41,450 bases of DNA. It comes from Phycisphaerae bacterium (GTDB taxonomy: Bacteria; Planctomycetota; Phycisphaerae; Phycisphaerales; UBA1924). The notes beneath the pieces were generated by a model. It was not told where the DNA came from. It did not search any database and saw only the letters and a program-made list of their open reading frames with translations. Positions 24,964 through 32,928 of the stretch are shown one piece after another (the first letter of the stretch is position 1; each line of letters opens with the position of its first letter). Where the stretch lies: contig PAKY01000113.1 of the NCBI GenBank assembly GCA_002706885.1, positions 1-41,450 of the forward strand, written 5' to 3'. The position numbers were made by a program, and so were the translations under genes.

Positions 24964-26263
24964 CGGCGACGCGGCGGGCGATTCCCTCCGCGACGCCGAC
25001 TGTGACGAGGGCGACCTCAAACGGCCCACCTGAGAGCCCTGACGCGGCTTGCGGATCGTCTGTGACGACGTGAAGCGTCGGGCGGGCGTTGCGGATGCGA
25101 TCGTCGGCTCGCGCCGCGAGAGAGCCGTTGAGCTTCCACCACCGAGCCGCCCTGAGCAGGTCTGGGATATGGCGTGGAGACGCGACGAGGCGCACGGCGC
25201 CCGAGCGGTCGATCGCCACCTCGACGTGATCGGGCATGGCCCGAGGGGCGTCGATCGGTGTGAGGGCTTCAATCCATTGGTGGAGCGGGTAGATGTCCGG
25301 TCGTGACGGGTCTCGCCCACGGTCTCTCGGGTCGTCGGTCGATTCATCGAGCCGGGGCTTCGTAGGCGAGCTCGGTGCGGGGCTCGCTGGTTGGACCGGT
25401 GTTCGCTGCGGAGGCGTCGGCGTTGATGCGGGCGGCGCCGATACGCCGCCGACGAGGGAGCGGAGGATGTCGGACGCCGAGCGGGCGTCAGCGCCGGCGT
25501 AGAGCGTTCGGGCGTTGCACATTCCCGCCCGCTCGATAGTCGGACCGCGGATCAGATCCACCTCAAGGAAGCGTTCGGCGGTCGACTTCAGGCGGCGGTA
25601 GGCGTGCGACGCGACGTCGGGGGTAGCGCCGACGATGACGACGCGGATCTCGGTCTCGCGGGCGGGTCGTATCGCCGCGACGGCCTTGATGAGCTTGTAC
25701 GCGTGGATGATCGCGGCGTCGTTCGCGGCGGTCAGGATGGCAACGCCTACGTCATCGGTCGATGCGAGCCCGACCTGGCCGATCTCGTCGGTCAGCAGCA
25801 CGACCTCTTCGCATCCGCGACGGATCGCGTCAAGCGCGGCGTTTGCCGTCGGCGCATCTCCCTCGATGAGCGGCTCGGGTCCGGGACGGACGGCGTCGAT
25901 CCGCAACGCTCCGCCGCTTGCGCGGATCAGGCCCACGGGCGCCGCGCCCTGAGCGGCGATCGCGTCGGCGTATTGCCTGATCCAGAGCGTGGCACGTGTC
26001 GGGAGGTGGCCGAGCAACGCGATCTCGACGGAGGCGCCGATCGAGCGTCGCTGTGGTTCGGTGGGTTCGGCGGGCTTGGTCCGCGGGCCGAGGAACAGCG
26101 CCGCGAGTTCATCGTGCACGAGTTCGTCTTCGACGCTCTCGTCAGCGTGTCGGACCGGGCCGCGGTCGGCAGGCAGGGAAGGCGGGGCGTCGAGGGTGTC
26201 CTCGTCGGCGCCGAGGCGGAGGCGGGGATAGGGGCGGTGAGGGTGACGCGGCGGTGTCGTCAC
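24941..26263 (-). CDS. ParA/MinD-like protein lacking a P-loop (partner of ParA-CBM48)
   Basis: A 440-residue soluble protein. Residues 78-272 follow the order of a MinD/FlhG fold. [20 protein letters not shown] lies where a P-loop (GGxGKTT) would be, but with no invariant lysines. [20 protein letters not shown] (172-191) mirrors the MinD stretch [25 protein letters not shown] plus [14 protein letters not shown] mirrors the last strands. It therefore looks like a pseudo-ATPase of the SIMIBI class. Before it is an acidic helix (about 40-58, [20 protein letters not shown]); after it come a Pro/Ser linker (275-330) and a further domain (330-440). The GTG start has AGGAG six bases upstream, and the gene follows the ParA-CBM48 gene by 12 bases. 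The fold assignment is inference from pattern. Confidence 0.7.
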   Translation of the reverse strand: MTTPPRHPHRPYPRLRLGADEDTLDAPPSLPADRGPVRHADESVEDELVHDELAALFLGPRTKPAEPTEPQRRSIGASVEIALLGHLPTRATLWIRQYADAIAAQGAAPVGLIRASGGALRIDAVRPGPEPLIEGDAPTANAALDAIRRGCEEVVLLTDEIGQVGLASTDDVGVAILTAANDAAIIHAYKLIKAVAAIRPARETEIRVVIVGATPDVASHAYRRLKSTAERFLEVDLIRGPTIERAGMCNARTLYAGADARSASDILRSLVGGVSAPPASTPTPPQRTPVQPASPAPSSPTKPRLDESTDDPRDRGRDPSRPDIYPLHQWIEALTPIDAPRAMPDHVEVAIDRSGAVRLVASPRHIPDLLRAARWWKLNGSLAARADDRIRNARPTLHVVTDDPQAASGLSGGPFEVALVTVGVAEGIARRVAVRPSPPA

Positions 26264-26275
26264 TGGTGGCTCCTG

Positions 26276-27745
26276 CTAGCGGGCCTTCTCCGGACCTGTC
26301 ACACGGACGATCGCGTTGTATCCGCCGAAGTCGTTCTTGTGGGTCTCGGCGGCGTGCGGATCGTCGATCCACCGACCGTCGACCACGAGGCGGTACTCGT
26401 GGATGCCCGGTTCGACGTCGAGCGCGAGCTCGTGGATGCCCAGCTCGTCGTTGTGACGCATCGCGTGGCTGATCGGATCCCAGTTGTTGAACGTGCCGGC
26501 GACATGGACCCGTCGTCCGAGTTCGATCGGCTGAACGAACATGATCCGCTGTCCCGCGGCTCTCGCGCCGAAGAGGCGTTCAACGGAGCTTCGCTGGGCC
26601 TGCATCGGGGCCGAGTCCTGGATCTCCTCGATCAGACGAAGGGGTCCGCTGACGGCGCGGACGCGGTAGCGGGGGTTCTCGATCGTCCCGCGGCGTCCCA
26701 TGGCGCGGCGGCTGACGTCGGCGGCTCTGCTGAGGGTCGCGGCCTGCGCCGCGATCGCGGCAACGCTCGCGGTGATCTCGCCGTTCTCAATGAGATCGGC
26801 GTCGAACTCTGACCCGACCTCATCCTCTGTCGCCGCGATCGACTCGGCGTGGGAGACGGTCCCGTTCGATGGGCGGGTGCGGATTCTCGGGGGGTCGGAC
26901 TGAACGACGGTGACGTCGGGGCCCTCGTCGCGGCTCTCGTCCTCATCGCTTCCGGACGCGTTTGAGGATGAGGCTTCGAGCAGCCAGACGGCGAGCGAGC
27001 GGTAGTCGGCGCAGCCGTTGGAGTGGTCGTCGTACTCCGTGATCGGGCGACCGAATGAGGCTGCTTCGGGGAGGCGAGGATCCATGCGGATCGGCGCCGG
27101 GATCAGGTCGGGGCCGAACTGGCGGGCGAGCTCGTCGAAGAGGGCGCGGGCGAGGGGCCTCGTCGGATCGTGGATCGTCGCGAGCATCCGCGTCGGGTGA
27201 CGCATGCCGAGACGGCGGCTGACCGAGCGGATCGTGCGACGCTGCTTCTGGGCGCCGAGGAGGCTGAAGTAGCTGGTTTCGACGGGGATGAGTGTTTCAG
27301 TGGCGGCCGCGAGGGCGTTGTAGGTGAGCAAGCCGATGGACGGCGAGCAGTCCAATACACAGATGTCGTGGGAGTCGGCCACGCCGAGGCGTTCGAGAAC
27401 GCTCGTCAGGCGACGCTCGGGCTCCGGTTCGGAAGCGAGCGGTCCGCCCGGCGCTTCGACCGCCGCGAGACGGGTGCGGCTCGGGAGAAGATCGAGGTTG
27501 TGGGCGATGCGCCAGACAAGCCGCTTGGCGTCGAGTCGGCGGTCCGTCGGCGCGAGTAGCGCGTCGGAGATGTCCTGGTCTATCTGCTTCTCGGGGACGG
27601 CAAGTCCCGCTGCGCAGTGAGATTGCGGGTCGAGGTCGATGAGGAGTACGCGCTTGCCCTGCTCCGCGAGACACGCGGAAAGGTTGATCGCGGTCGTCGT
27701 CTTCCCACAACCACCCTTCTGGTTGATGATCGCGATGGTGCGCAC
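26276..27745 (-). CDS. ParA-family ATPase fused to CBM48/AMPK-type glycogen-binding domain
   Basis: A 489-residue protein. Residues 1-258 are a ParA/Soj ATPase: deviant Walker A KGGCGKTT (10-17, with signature lysine), Walker A' VLLIDLDPQ (33-41), and switch II VLDCSPSIGLLTYNAL (130-144). ParA proteins position DNA or other cargo by ATP-driven dimer cycles. A charged, Ala-rich linker (259-398) leads to residues 399-483, an E-set carbohydrate-binding module like that of the AMPK beta subunit: VHVAGTFNNWDP, HEYRLVVDGRWIDDP, GGYNAIVRV. Glycogen-contacting residues of AMPK beta correspond to W422, R452 (Lys in AMPK), W459 and N477, so glucan binding is plausible. The GTG start has GGAG six bases upstream. 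No ParB gene or parS-like cluster is nearby. Confidence 0.9.
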   Translation of the reverse strand: MRTIAIINQKGGCGKTTTAINLSACLAEQGKRVLLIDLDPQSHCAAGLAVPEKQIDQDISDALLAPTDRRLDAKRLVWRIAHNLDLLPSRTRLAAVEAPGGPLASEPEPERRLTSVLERLGVADSHDICVLDCSPSIGLLTYNALAAATETLIPVETSYFSLLGAQKQRRTIRSVSRRLGMRHPTRMLATIHDPTRPLARALFDELARQFGPDLIPAPIRMDPRLPEAASFGRPITEYDDHSNGCADYRSLAVWLLEASSSNASGSDEDESRDEGPDVTVVQSDPPRIRTRPSNGTVSHAESIAATEDEVGSEFDADLIENGEITASVAAIAAQAATLSRAADVSRRAMGRRGTIENPRYRVRAVSGPLRLIEEIQDSAPMQAQRSSVERLFGARAAGQRIMFVQPIELGRRVHVAGTFNNWDPISHAMRHNDELGIHELALDVEPGIHEYRLVVDGRWIDDPHAAETHKNDFGGYNAIVRVTGPEKAR

Positions 27746-27774
27746 GTCGCTCTCCAATGCTGGGCCGAAGGCGT

Positions 27775-27829
27775 CGCCGATTGGCAGAGAATGTCCCCAC
27801 GGACGCAAGAGACCAGCGTCCAATCGGCG
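27775..27829 (-). promoter_or_regulatory. Nested inverted repeats upstream of the ParA-CBM48 gene
   Basis: CGCCGATTGG (27775-27784) and CCAATCGGCG (27820-27829) are a perfect 10-bp inverted repeat 30 bases upstream of the GTG. Inside it, GGACGC (27801-27806) and GCGTCC (27816-27821) form a 6-bp hairpin with a 9-base loop; its right arm shares two bases with the outer right arm. The 141-base gap to aroB has no gene. It may be an operator or leader structure. Confidence 0.45.
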
Positions 27830-27886
27830 TTATCGGTGATGGCGTCTGGAAGGCTTGAAACTGCGCGGTCTGGGGCGCCTGGCGAG

Positions 27887-29095
27887 TCAGCCGGCGCGAA
27901 CAGCGTCCCACCCTGCGGCGATGGCCTCGACCGGAGCGGTGTCCACCACCCGAACAGAGCCAAGCGATGTGGGGAGGATGAGCCGCGGGGCGGCGCCGAC
28001 GGCTTTCTTGTCGTGCGACATGGTCTGTAGAAGGGTCGCGTGGTCCGGTAGGCCGCCCACGCTCGTGGGCAGTTCGAAGGCGTTCAGGTCGGCGCGGACG
28101 TGATCGAGCACGACGGGATCGCAGAGTCCCGCGCGAACGGCCGTCGCTGTGGCCGCGACGAGACCGATCGCGACGGCCTCGCCGTGTCGAAGTGGGGCGT
28201 TCTGCGGATCCCCATCCGGGGTGAGTCCCGGAATGGTCTCGATCGCGTGCGCGAAGGTATGACCGAGGTTGAGCGTCGCGCGTCCGCCGTCGGGGCGGGT
28301 TTCGCGCTCGTCGTCCGCGACGACCCGTGCCTTCAGAGCGACGGACCGGGCGACGAGCGCGGCGAGCGTCTCTGCGTCGCGCCCCATGATCGCGGCTCTC
28401 TGGGAGCGGGTCCACGCGAGCAGGTCGGGGTCGCCCCAGTCGCTGGCGAGCATCGCGTGCTTGTAGCACTCGGCGAGCCCGCAGCGGAAGTCGCGGTCGG
28501 TGAGTGACTCGAGCGTTTCGACGTCGGCGAATACGGCCGCCGGCTGGTGGAACGCGCCGATGGCGTTCTTCATGAGCAGCTTGGGTCCATCGGGGTTTGC
28601 CGCGTTGGGGACGTCGAGGTTGACGCCGGTCTTGCCACCGACCGAGGCGTCGACCATCGCGAGGAGCGTGGTCGGGCACTGGATCACCGGCACGCCGCGG
28701 CGGTAGGCCGATGCCGCGTATCCGACGGTGTCACCGACGACGCCTCCGCCGATCGCGACGATCGGTTCGCCGCGTTCGAGCTTGTGTTGCTGCATTCGGA
28801 GAAGGAGGCCACGGACGGTTGCGAGGGTCTTGACGCTCTCGCTCGGCTTCATCTGAATGGTCGTGACGTTCCAACGTCCGACGTGGAGCGATTCGATCAC
28901 GCGATCGGTGATCGCATCCGGAACGCCTGTGTCGATAACGACGACGACGCGTCCCGGAGGGCGTTGAAGGAGCACACTCAGGTTGCTCAGTTCCAGGGCT
29001 AGGTGGCTCTCGCCGATGACGACCTCGTAGCCCGCGGGCGAGCCGGAGGCTTTGGGCGCGACGCTGACGCGGGTGAGTTGGCCGGGGGCGCTCAC
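27887..29095 (-). CDS. aroB: 3-dehydroquinate synthase
   Basis: Catalyses the second step of the shikimate pathway to aromatic amino acids, using NAD and zinc. The protein has 402 residues, slightly longer than typical. Motifs present: VIDTGVPD, PSESVKTL, AIGGGVVGDTVGYAASAYRRG (nucleotide site), PTTLLAMVDASVGGKTGVN, the zinc ligand region GLAECYKH, and LNLGHTFAHAIE with HGEAVAIG. The GTG start overlaps the rsfS stop (GTGA), so aroB is probably coupled to rsfS. It ends 141 bases before the ParA-CBM48 gene. Confidence 0.95.
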   Translation of the reverse strand: MSAPGQLTRVSVAPKASGSPAGYEVVIGESHLALELSNLSVLLQRPPGRVVVVIDTGVPDAITDRVIESLHVGRWNVTTIQMKPSESVKTLATVRGLLLRMQQHKLERGEPIVAIGGGVVGDTVGYAASAYRRGVPVIQCPTTLLAMVDASVGGKTGVNLDVPNAANPDGPKLLMKNAIGAFHQPAAVFADVETLESLTDRDFRCGLAECYKHAMLASDWGDPDLLAWTRSQRAAIMGRDAETLAALVARSVALKARVVADDERETRPDGGRATLNLGHTFAHAIETIPGLTPDGDPQNAPLRHGEAVAIGLVAATATAVRAGLCDPVVLDHVRADLNAFELPTSVGGLPDHATLLQTMSHDKKAVGAAPRLILPTSLGSVRVVDTAPVEAIAAGWDAVRAG

Positions 29096-29499
29096 TCCTG
29101 ATTCTCCGTGCTCGCCTTGGCCTCGTTCGGCGTACGCCACGTCACGCGCGGGGCGTCGCCCCAGAGCATCTCGAGGTCGTAGTACGCCCGCGTGTTCGGC
29201 TCAAAGAGGTGCACCACGACCTCGACGAAGTCGGCGAGCAGCCACGTCGACCGGTCGTCCTTCGAGGTTCGGAACGCGCTCAGGCCTCGTTCCTCACCGA
29301 GCTCGGCGACGTCGTCGAGCGCGGAGTTCATCTGGCGGTCGGACGTGCCCGAGCCGATCACGATGAACCTGGTGACCTGGCTGAGTTCCCGGACATCGAG
29401 GATGACGACGTTCTCGCACTTGCTCCCGCGGAGCGAACGGGCGCAGTCGGTCGCGAAGTCGAGGGCGGTGCTGTTCTTGTTCGTGGCTTCGTGCGGCAT
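29092..29499 (-). CDS. rsfS: Ribosomal silencing factor RsfS
   Basis: Binds ribosomal protein L14 on the large subunit and blocks subunit joining when nutrients are scarce. The protein has 135 residues, normal size. Family features seen: CENVVILDVRELSQVTRFIV, SGTSDRQMNSALDDV, then WLLADFVEVVVHLFEPNTRAYYDLEMLW, the conserved end (shown here in part). The ATG lacks a Shine-Dalgarno site; TAGTGT lies seven bases upstream and overlaps the stop of the methyltransferase gene. Its stop overlaps the start of aroB. Confidence 0.94.
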   Translation of the reverse strand: MPHEATNKNSTALDFATDCARSLRGSKCENVVILDVRELSQVTRFIVIGSGTSDRQMNSALDDVAELGEERGLSAFRTSKDDRSTWLLADFVEVVVHLFEPNTRAYYDLEMLWGDAPRVTWRTPNEAKASTENQE

Positions 29500-29506
29500 T
29501 CGGGCA

Positions 29507-29512
29507 ACACTA
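29507..29512 (-). promoter_or_regulatory. Candidate leaderless promoter -10 (TAGTGT) of rsfS
   Basis: TAGTGT lies seven bases before the rsfS ATG. The TAG is also the stop codon of the upstream methyltransferase gene. Confidence 0.38.
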
Positions 29513-30337
29513 GACACCGAACGGGCCTTGGTTGCCATCGGAATCGTCCGTGTCGTGGCGATCATCGCCCTGATCTCCGTGACCGGGGTCCCGCCGCGCG
29601 ACGAGGGGCGCGCGGACGAGCTTCATTCCGGTACTCCGCCAAAGCGTTATCGGTTCCGGTTGTTCGGGCGACGCGTGGAGTCGAACCAACGCCTCCACGC
29701 GATCGACATCGTTCGGGGCGCCGTGGAAGCAGAGGTCGGCGGGTCGGAGGAGCGACTCGAGAAGTCGGATCAGCATGGCCTGATCGGCGACGTATCGGGC
29801 CGGGACGAGAACGGCGTCGAACGAGGGCCCGACCTCCTGGTCGAGCGATTCGATCCCGCCTCGCTCGAAACCGAGGTTGTCCATCGGATAGCGGCGGCGG
29901 GCAAATCGGATCGATTCCGCATCGGTGTCGGTTGCGATGACGCCGCCCGCGCGGCCAATGGCGCGAGCGATGGTGAACGCGGGAGCGCCTGTTCCGCAGC
30001 CGATAACCAGCGCGCGTCCACCGGGGCGAAGAGCGGGGGCAAGTGATTCGACAGCCGCTGAGAGCGGGTCGGGTGTGAGATCATCGAAGACGCGGGCAGG
30101 CGTCGGATGGATTCGGATGGTCGGCGCGTCGGGGAAGGTGACCTCGTACGCGCGTGCGAGAGAGGTCTCGCGGTTCCGGCGACCGTGCGGCGTGTAGCGA
30201 ACGCCATCGGCGCAGACGACCCTGGTGAACTTGAGACGAGAAGCAAGCCACGATCCGAGGGCTCGCGCGTGCGCGGGCGAACTCTCGCGGTTTCGAGTTC
30301 CGCGGCCGAGGCGAGCGAGTCGGTCCGGGCGTGTCAT
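29510..30337 (-). CDS. Class I SAM-dependent methyltransferase
   Basis: A 275-residue soluble protein. The SAM-binding core starts at about residue 110: ALVIGCGTGAPAFTIARAIG (motif I), VIATDTDAESIRFARRRYP (motif II with the ribose-binding Asp), and FDAVLVPARYV (post-motif). The first 100 residues are basic and not recognised; the tail is rich in Asp, His and Gly (about 255-270). The substrate is unknown. The ATG lies eight bases after the stop of the MBL hydrolase with no clear Shine-Dalgarno site, so it is likely read through from the lpxA-MBL run. The longer reading upstream is Arg/Pro-rich and overlaps the MBL gene, so it was not used. Confidence 0.8.
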   Translation of the reverse strand: MTRPDRLARLGRGTRNRESSPAHARALGSWLASRLKFTRVVCADGVRYTPHGRRNRETSLARAYEVTFPDAPTIRIHPTPARVFDDLTPDPLSAAVESLAPALRPGGRALVIGCGTGAPAFTIARAIGRAGGVIATDTDAESIRFARRRYPMDNLGFERGGIESLDQEVGPSFDAVLVPARYVADQAMLIRLLESLLRPADLCFHGAPNDVDRVEALVRLHASPEQPEPITLWRSTGMKLVRAPLVARRDPGHGDQGDDRHDTDDSDGNQGPFGV

Positions 30338-30345
30338 GGGCGGGC

Positions 30346-31275
30346 TCAGCCGATGGGGAGGTGGTCGAAGAGCGTGGCCGGGCGACGCGGGGCGGACGCC
30401 GGTCGGGCGGCACGAGCGGGCGTGGACGTCGCCCACAGCCACGGCGTCGGTTCGGCCTGATCGGAAAGGGTGAGGCGATCGGCCCGACGGGCGTGCGCCT
30501 CGAAGACTCGGCGTGCGTCGTTGCACTGTTGCGAGCGGTGCAGCAGGACGATGCTCTGGGCGGGATCGATCGACTCCACCGCCTCGGCCGATTCGGCGTT
30601 GCTGAGATGGCCGGCGCCGCCCATGATCCGACGCTTGAGCGCGGGCGGACGAGGCGAGGCGAGCTGAAGCTGCGGGCAGTAGTTTGACTCGATGGCGAGG
30701 ATGTCAACGCCTCGGAGCAGATCGAGCCAGGCGTTCTCGATCGAACCGACGTCGGTGGCGAAACCGAGGCTCGCGTTTCCCGCCGCGGTTTCGAATTCGA
30801 GGCGGAGCACCGCTACCCCAAGCTGGTCGTGCGCCGAGAGGACGCTTCGGACCCGGATGCCGGTTGAGACGTCGAAGGGGTCGTCGTAAGTCTCGATGCG
30901 TCGGAACGCGTGGCCGTCGCGTTCGGCGCGGGAGACGTGGCGGCGGTGAATACGTCGAACGGCGCGGCACGCGCGGAGCTTCGACCAGGTGAGTTGGGCG
31001 TGGTCGCGATCGAGGTGCGTGTAGATCACGTCGTCGATGCGGAGCATGTCGAGGCCGTCGGCGGCGAGGAGCTTGCGGACCCGCGCTGGGCTGATGCCGG
31101 CGTCGATCATGCCGAGCCACGAGGGCCTGCCGGGGGCGGGTCCGGGGACATAGACAAGCGAAGCGTTGCCGCTGCTGCCGCTCGCCAAGACCTTGACACC
31201 GAACACGGCGCCCTCGGGCGGACGTACGGGCTCGATCTCGGGCACGCGTCGGGTTTCGAGGCTCCGCCAGGCCAT
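30346..31275 (-). CDS. MBL-fold hydrolase, YycJ/WalJ-like
   Basis: A 309-residue metallo-beta-lactamase-fold protein. The start VLASGSSGNASLVYV, the motif LAIESNY, the signature GHLSNAESAEAV and LLHRSQQCND match the YycJ/WalJ branch, which has been tied to DNA repair and cell-wall homeostasis. The first metal motif is unusual: THLDRDH in place of THxHxDH, so the second histidine is an aspartate. The later ligands (a histidine in SAHDQ, the Asp in FATDVG) are present. The ATG is two bases after the lpxA stop (TGACCATGG). Confidence 0.82.
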   Translation of the reverse strand: MAWRSLETRRVPEIEPVRPPEGAVFGVKVLASGSSGNASLVYVPGPAPGRPSWLGMIDAGISPARVRKLLAADGLDMLRIDDVIYTHLDRDHAQLTWSKLRACRAVRRIHRRHVSRAERDGHAFRRIETYDDPFDVSTGIRVRSVLSAHDQLGVAVLRLEFETAAGNASLGFATDVGSIENAWLDLLRGVDILAIESNYCPQLQLASPRPPALKRRIMGGAGHLSNAESAEAVESIDPAQSIVLLHRSQQCNDARRVFEAHARRADRLTLSDQAEPTPWLWATSTPARAARPASAPRRPATLFDHLPIG

Positions 31276-31277
31276 GG

Positions 31278-32156
31278 TCAGGCGCGGTCCTCGACGGCTT
31301 CGAGTTCGCTCGACCGCTCGTCGCCCTCGCGGATCCATCGACGGAGCCAGCGGAGGGTGTGGGCCAGCGGGCGGCCGTCGCCCGGGGCGACGCCACGCGT
31401 GGTGTGTCGATAGAACTCGGCGATCTCTGCACAGAGCTCGTTCTCGCGGCCGAGTTCGTCGAGGCCCGCGATCAGTTCCGCGGGCGGGAGTCCCTTGGCC
31501 ATCAGCGTGCGGTAGGCGTCGCGGACGCCTGTGATGAGCGGACTCGGAATGCCGGCGCGGCGCATACCGACGAGATTGAGCCCGCACATGCCGTTTCGGT
31601 CGATGATCATGGCGAAGGGCGGCGCGTCGAGCGAGCAGCTCGCGCCGCCCGAGAGCATCGCGAGCCTTCCGATCCGACCCCGCTGGTGGATCTGGACAGC
31701 GCCGCTGACGAAGGCCTTCGCGCCCACTTCGACGTGCCCGCCGAGGACCGCGTGGGCCGCGATAATGACGTCCTCTTCGAGGATGCAGTCGTGGCCGACA
31801 TGGCCGCCATTCATGATGTAGCAGCGATCGCCAATGGTCGTGGGGATGTCGTTCTGGATCGGGGCGTGCACCGTGGAGTGTTCGCGGAGGACGACGCCCT
31901 CGCCGATCAGGACGCCTGCGGTCTCGGCGTCGTGGTCCATGCCCGTGTGCTGCGCCGGCGTGCCGACGACCGCTCCGGGGTACATCCGGGATCCGCTCCC
32001 GATCGTCGCGGGGCCGCGGACCCAGTTCTGGCCGATGAGCCGGACGCCCGATCCGAGCGTGACGGGTCCCTCGATGACGCAGAACGGGCCGACAACCGCA
32101 TCTTCCGCGATCTGCGCTCGGCTATCGACCACCGCTGACGGGTGCACGTTTGGCAT
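31278..32156 (-). CDS. lpxA: Acyl-ACP:UDP-N-acetylglucosamine O-acyltransferase (LpxA)
   Basis: Catalyses the first step of lipid A synthesis. The 292-residue protein is a left-handed beta-helix of hexapeptide repeats from MPNVHPSAVVDSRAQIAEDA to about residue 190, with the catalytic histidine in GGHVGHDC. A helical C-terminal domain follows (RRAGIPSPLITGVRDAYRTL). About 30 residues longer than E. coli LpxA, mostly at the C-terminus. It points to an outer membrane with lipid A. There is no Shine-Dalgarno site; TACACT lies six bases before the ATG. It leads a leftward run with the MBL hydrolase and methyltransferase and is divergent from lipB, only 21 bases away. Confidence 0.95.
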   Translation of the reverse strand: MPNVHPSAVVDSRAQIAEDAVVGPFCVIEGPVTLGSGVRLIGQNWVRGPATIGSGSRMYPGAVVGTPAQHTGMDHDAETAGVLIGEGVVLREHSTVHAPIQNDIPTTIGDRCYIMNGGHVGHDCILEEDVIIAAHAVLGGHVEVGAKAFVSGAVQIHQRGRIGRLAMLSGGASCSLDAPPFAMIIDRNGMCGLNLVGMRRAGIPSPLITGVRDAYRTLMAKGLPPAELIAGLDELGRENELCAEIAEFYRHTTRGVAPGDGRPLAHTLRWLRRWIREGDERSSELEAVEDRA

Positions 32157-32162
32157 GCCGCC

Positions 32163-32168
32163 AGTGTA
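32163..32168 (-). promoter_or_regulatory. Candidate leaderless promoter -10 (TACACT) of lpxA
   Basis: TACACT, six bases (GGCGGC), then the lpxA ATG. It shares two bases with the opposing lipB hexamer. Confidence 0.5.
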
Positions 32169-32172
32169 GCCT
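32167..32172 (+). promoter_or_regulatory. Candidate leaderless promoter -10 (TAGCCT) of lipB
   Basis: TAGCCT lies five bases before the lipB GTG, which has no Shine-Dalgarno site. It overlaps the lpxA hexamer on the other strand by the bases TA. Confidence 0.4.
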
Positions 32173-32177
32173 TCGGC

Positions 32178-32876
32178 GTGCCACTCACGATTGACGTTGA
32201 ACGCCCCGGACGCCTCTCGTACGAGGCCGCGTACGCCCTCCAGCTCGAACGCCACGCCGCAGCGATGGCCTCTCGCGAGGCGGGCTCGGATCATGCTGGC
32301 ACGCTGCTGGCGCTTGAGCATGATCCGGTCATCACCGTCAGCAACAGGCCCGGGGCGGCGGAGCACGTGCTCGCGTCGTCCGAGCTCCTCGCTCGTCACG
32401 GCGTGGCGCTTGCCCGGACGGATCGCGGAGGCGACGTGACGTACCACGGTCCGGGTCAGGTGGTGGTTTACACCGTCATCGACCTCAAACGCCTCCGGGT
32501 GGGGCTGCACGAGCACCTCCGGATTATGGAAGAGGCAGTCATATCGACGCTCGGTGTATTCGGCGTCCGAGCGGGCCGAGACGAATCGGCGACGGGGGTT
32601 TGGGTCGGAGACGGGCCGTCAGCCAAGAAGATCTGCGCGATGGGGGTTCGGGTGCGGCGATGGATCGCCCTTCACGGTCTGGCTCTGAACGTGACCACCG
32701 ACCTCAGACACTTCGAACTCATCGTTCCCTGCGGGCTGGTTGGGCGCCCCGTCACATCCCTACGTGCGGAACTGGGCGACGGGTGCCCGCCTTGGGACAC
32801 TGTCGCGGACCGGCTGACTGACAACCTTCGGCGTCGATTTCTCGAAGATGCCTCGGATTCGTCCGACGTGATGTGA
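32178..32876 (+). CDS. lipB: Lipoyl(octanoyl) transferase
   Basis: Transfers octanoyl from acyl carrier protein to lipoyl-dependent enzymes, the first step of endogenous lipoate synthesis. The protein has 232 residues, close to the family norm. Seen: LLALEHDPVITVSNRPG, the core RGGDVTYHGPGQVVVYTVIDL, the catalytic lysine in SAKKICAMGVRV, HGLALNV, and the catalytic cysteine in IVPCGL. The GTG at 32178 fits the conserved start; a longer frame would run into lpxA. No lipA was found in this window. Confidence 0.95.
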   Translation: MPLTIDVERPGRLSYEAAYALQLERHAAAMASREAGSDHAGTLLALEHDPVITVSNRPGAAEHVLASSELLARHGVALARTDRGGDVTYHGPGQVVVYTVIDLKRLRVGLHEHLRIMEEAVISTLGVFGVRAGRDESATGVWVGDGPSAKKICAMGVRVRRWIALHGLALNVTTDLRHFELIVPCGLVGRPVTSLRAELGDGCPPWDTVADRLTDNLRRRFLEDASDSSDVM

Positions 32877-32928
32877 GGCGGTAGGCTCACCATCGGTCGA
32901 TCGTTCGGCAATCACGGAGGGCGAGACG

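Noticed and set aside
26276-27745. Chromosome partition locus (parAB-parS)
   Set aside because: No parB gene and no repeated parS-like 16-mers were seen; the downstream gene is a ParA/MinD-like protein, not ParB.
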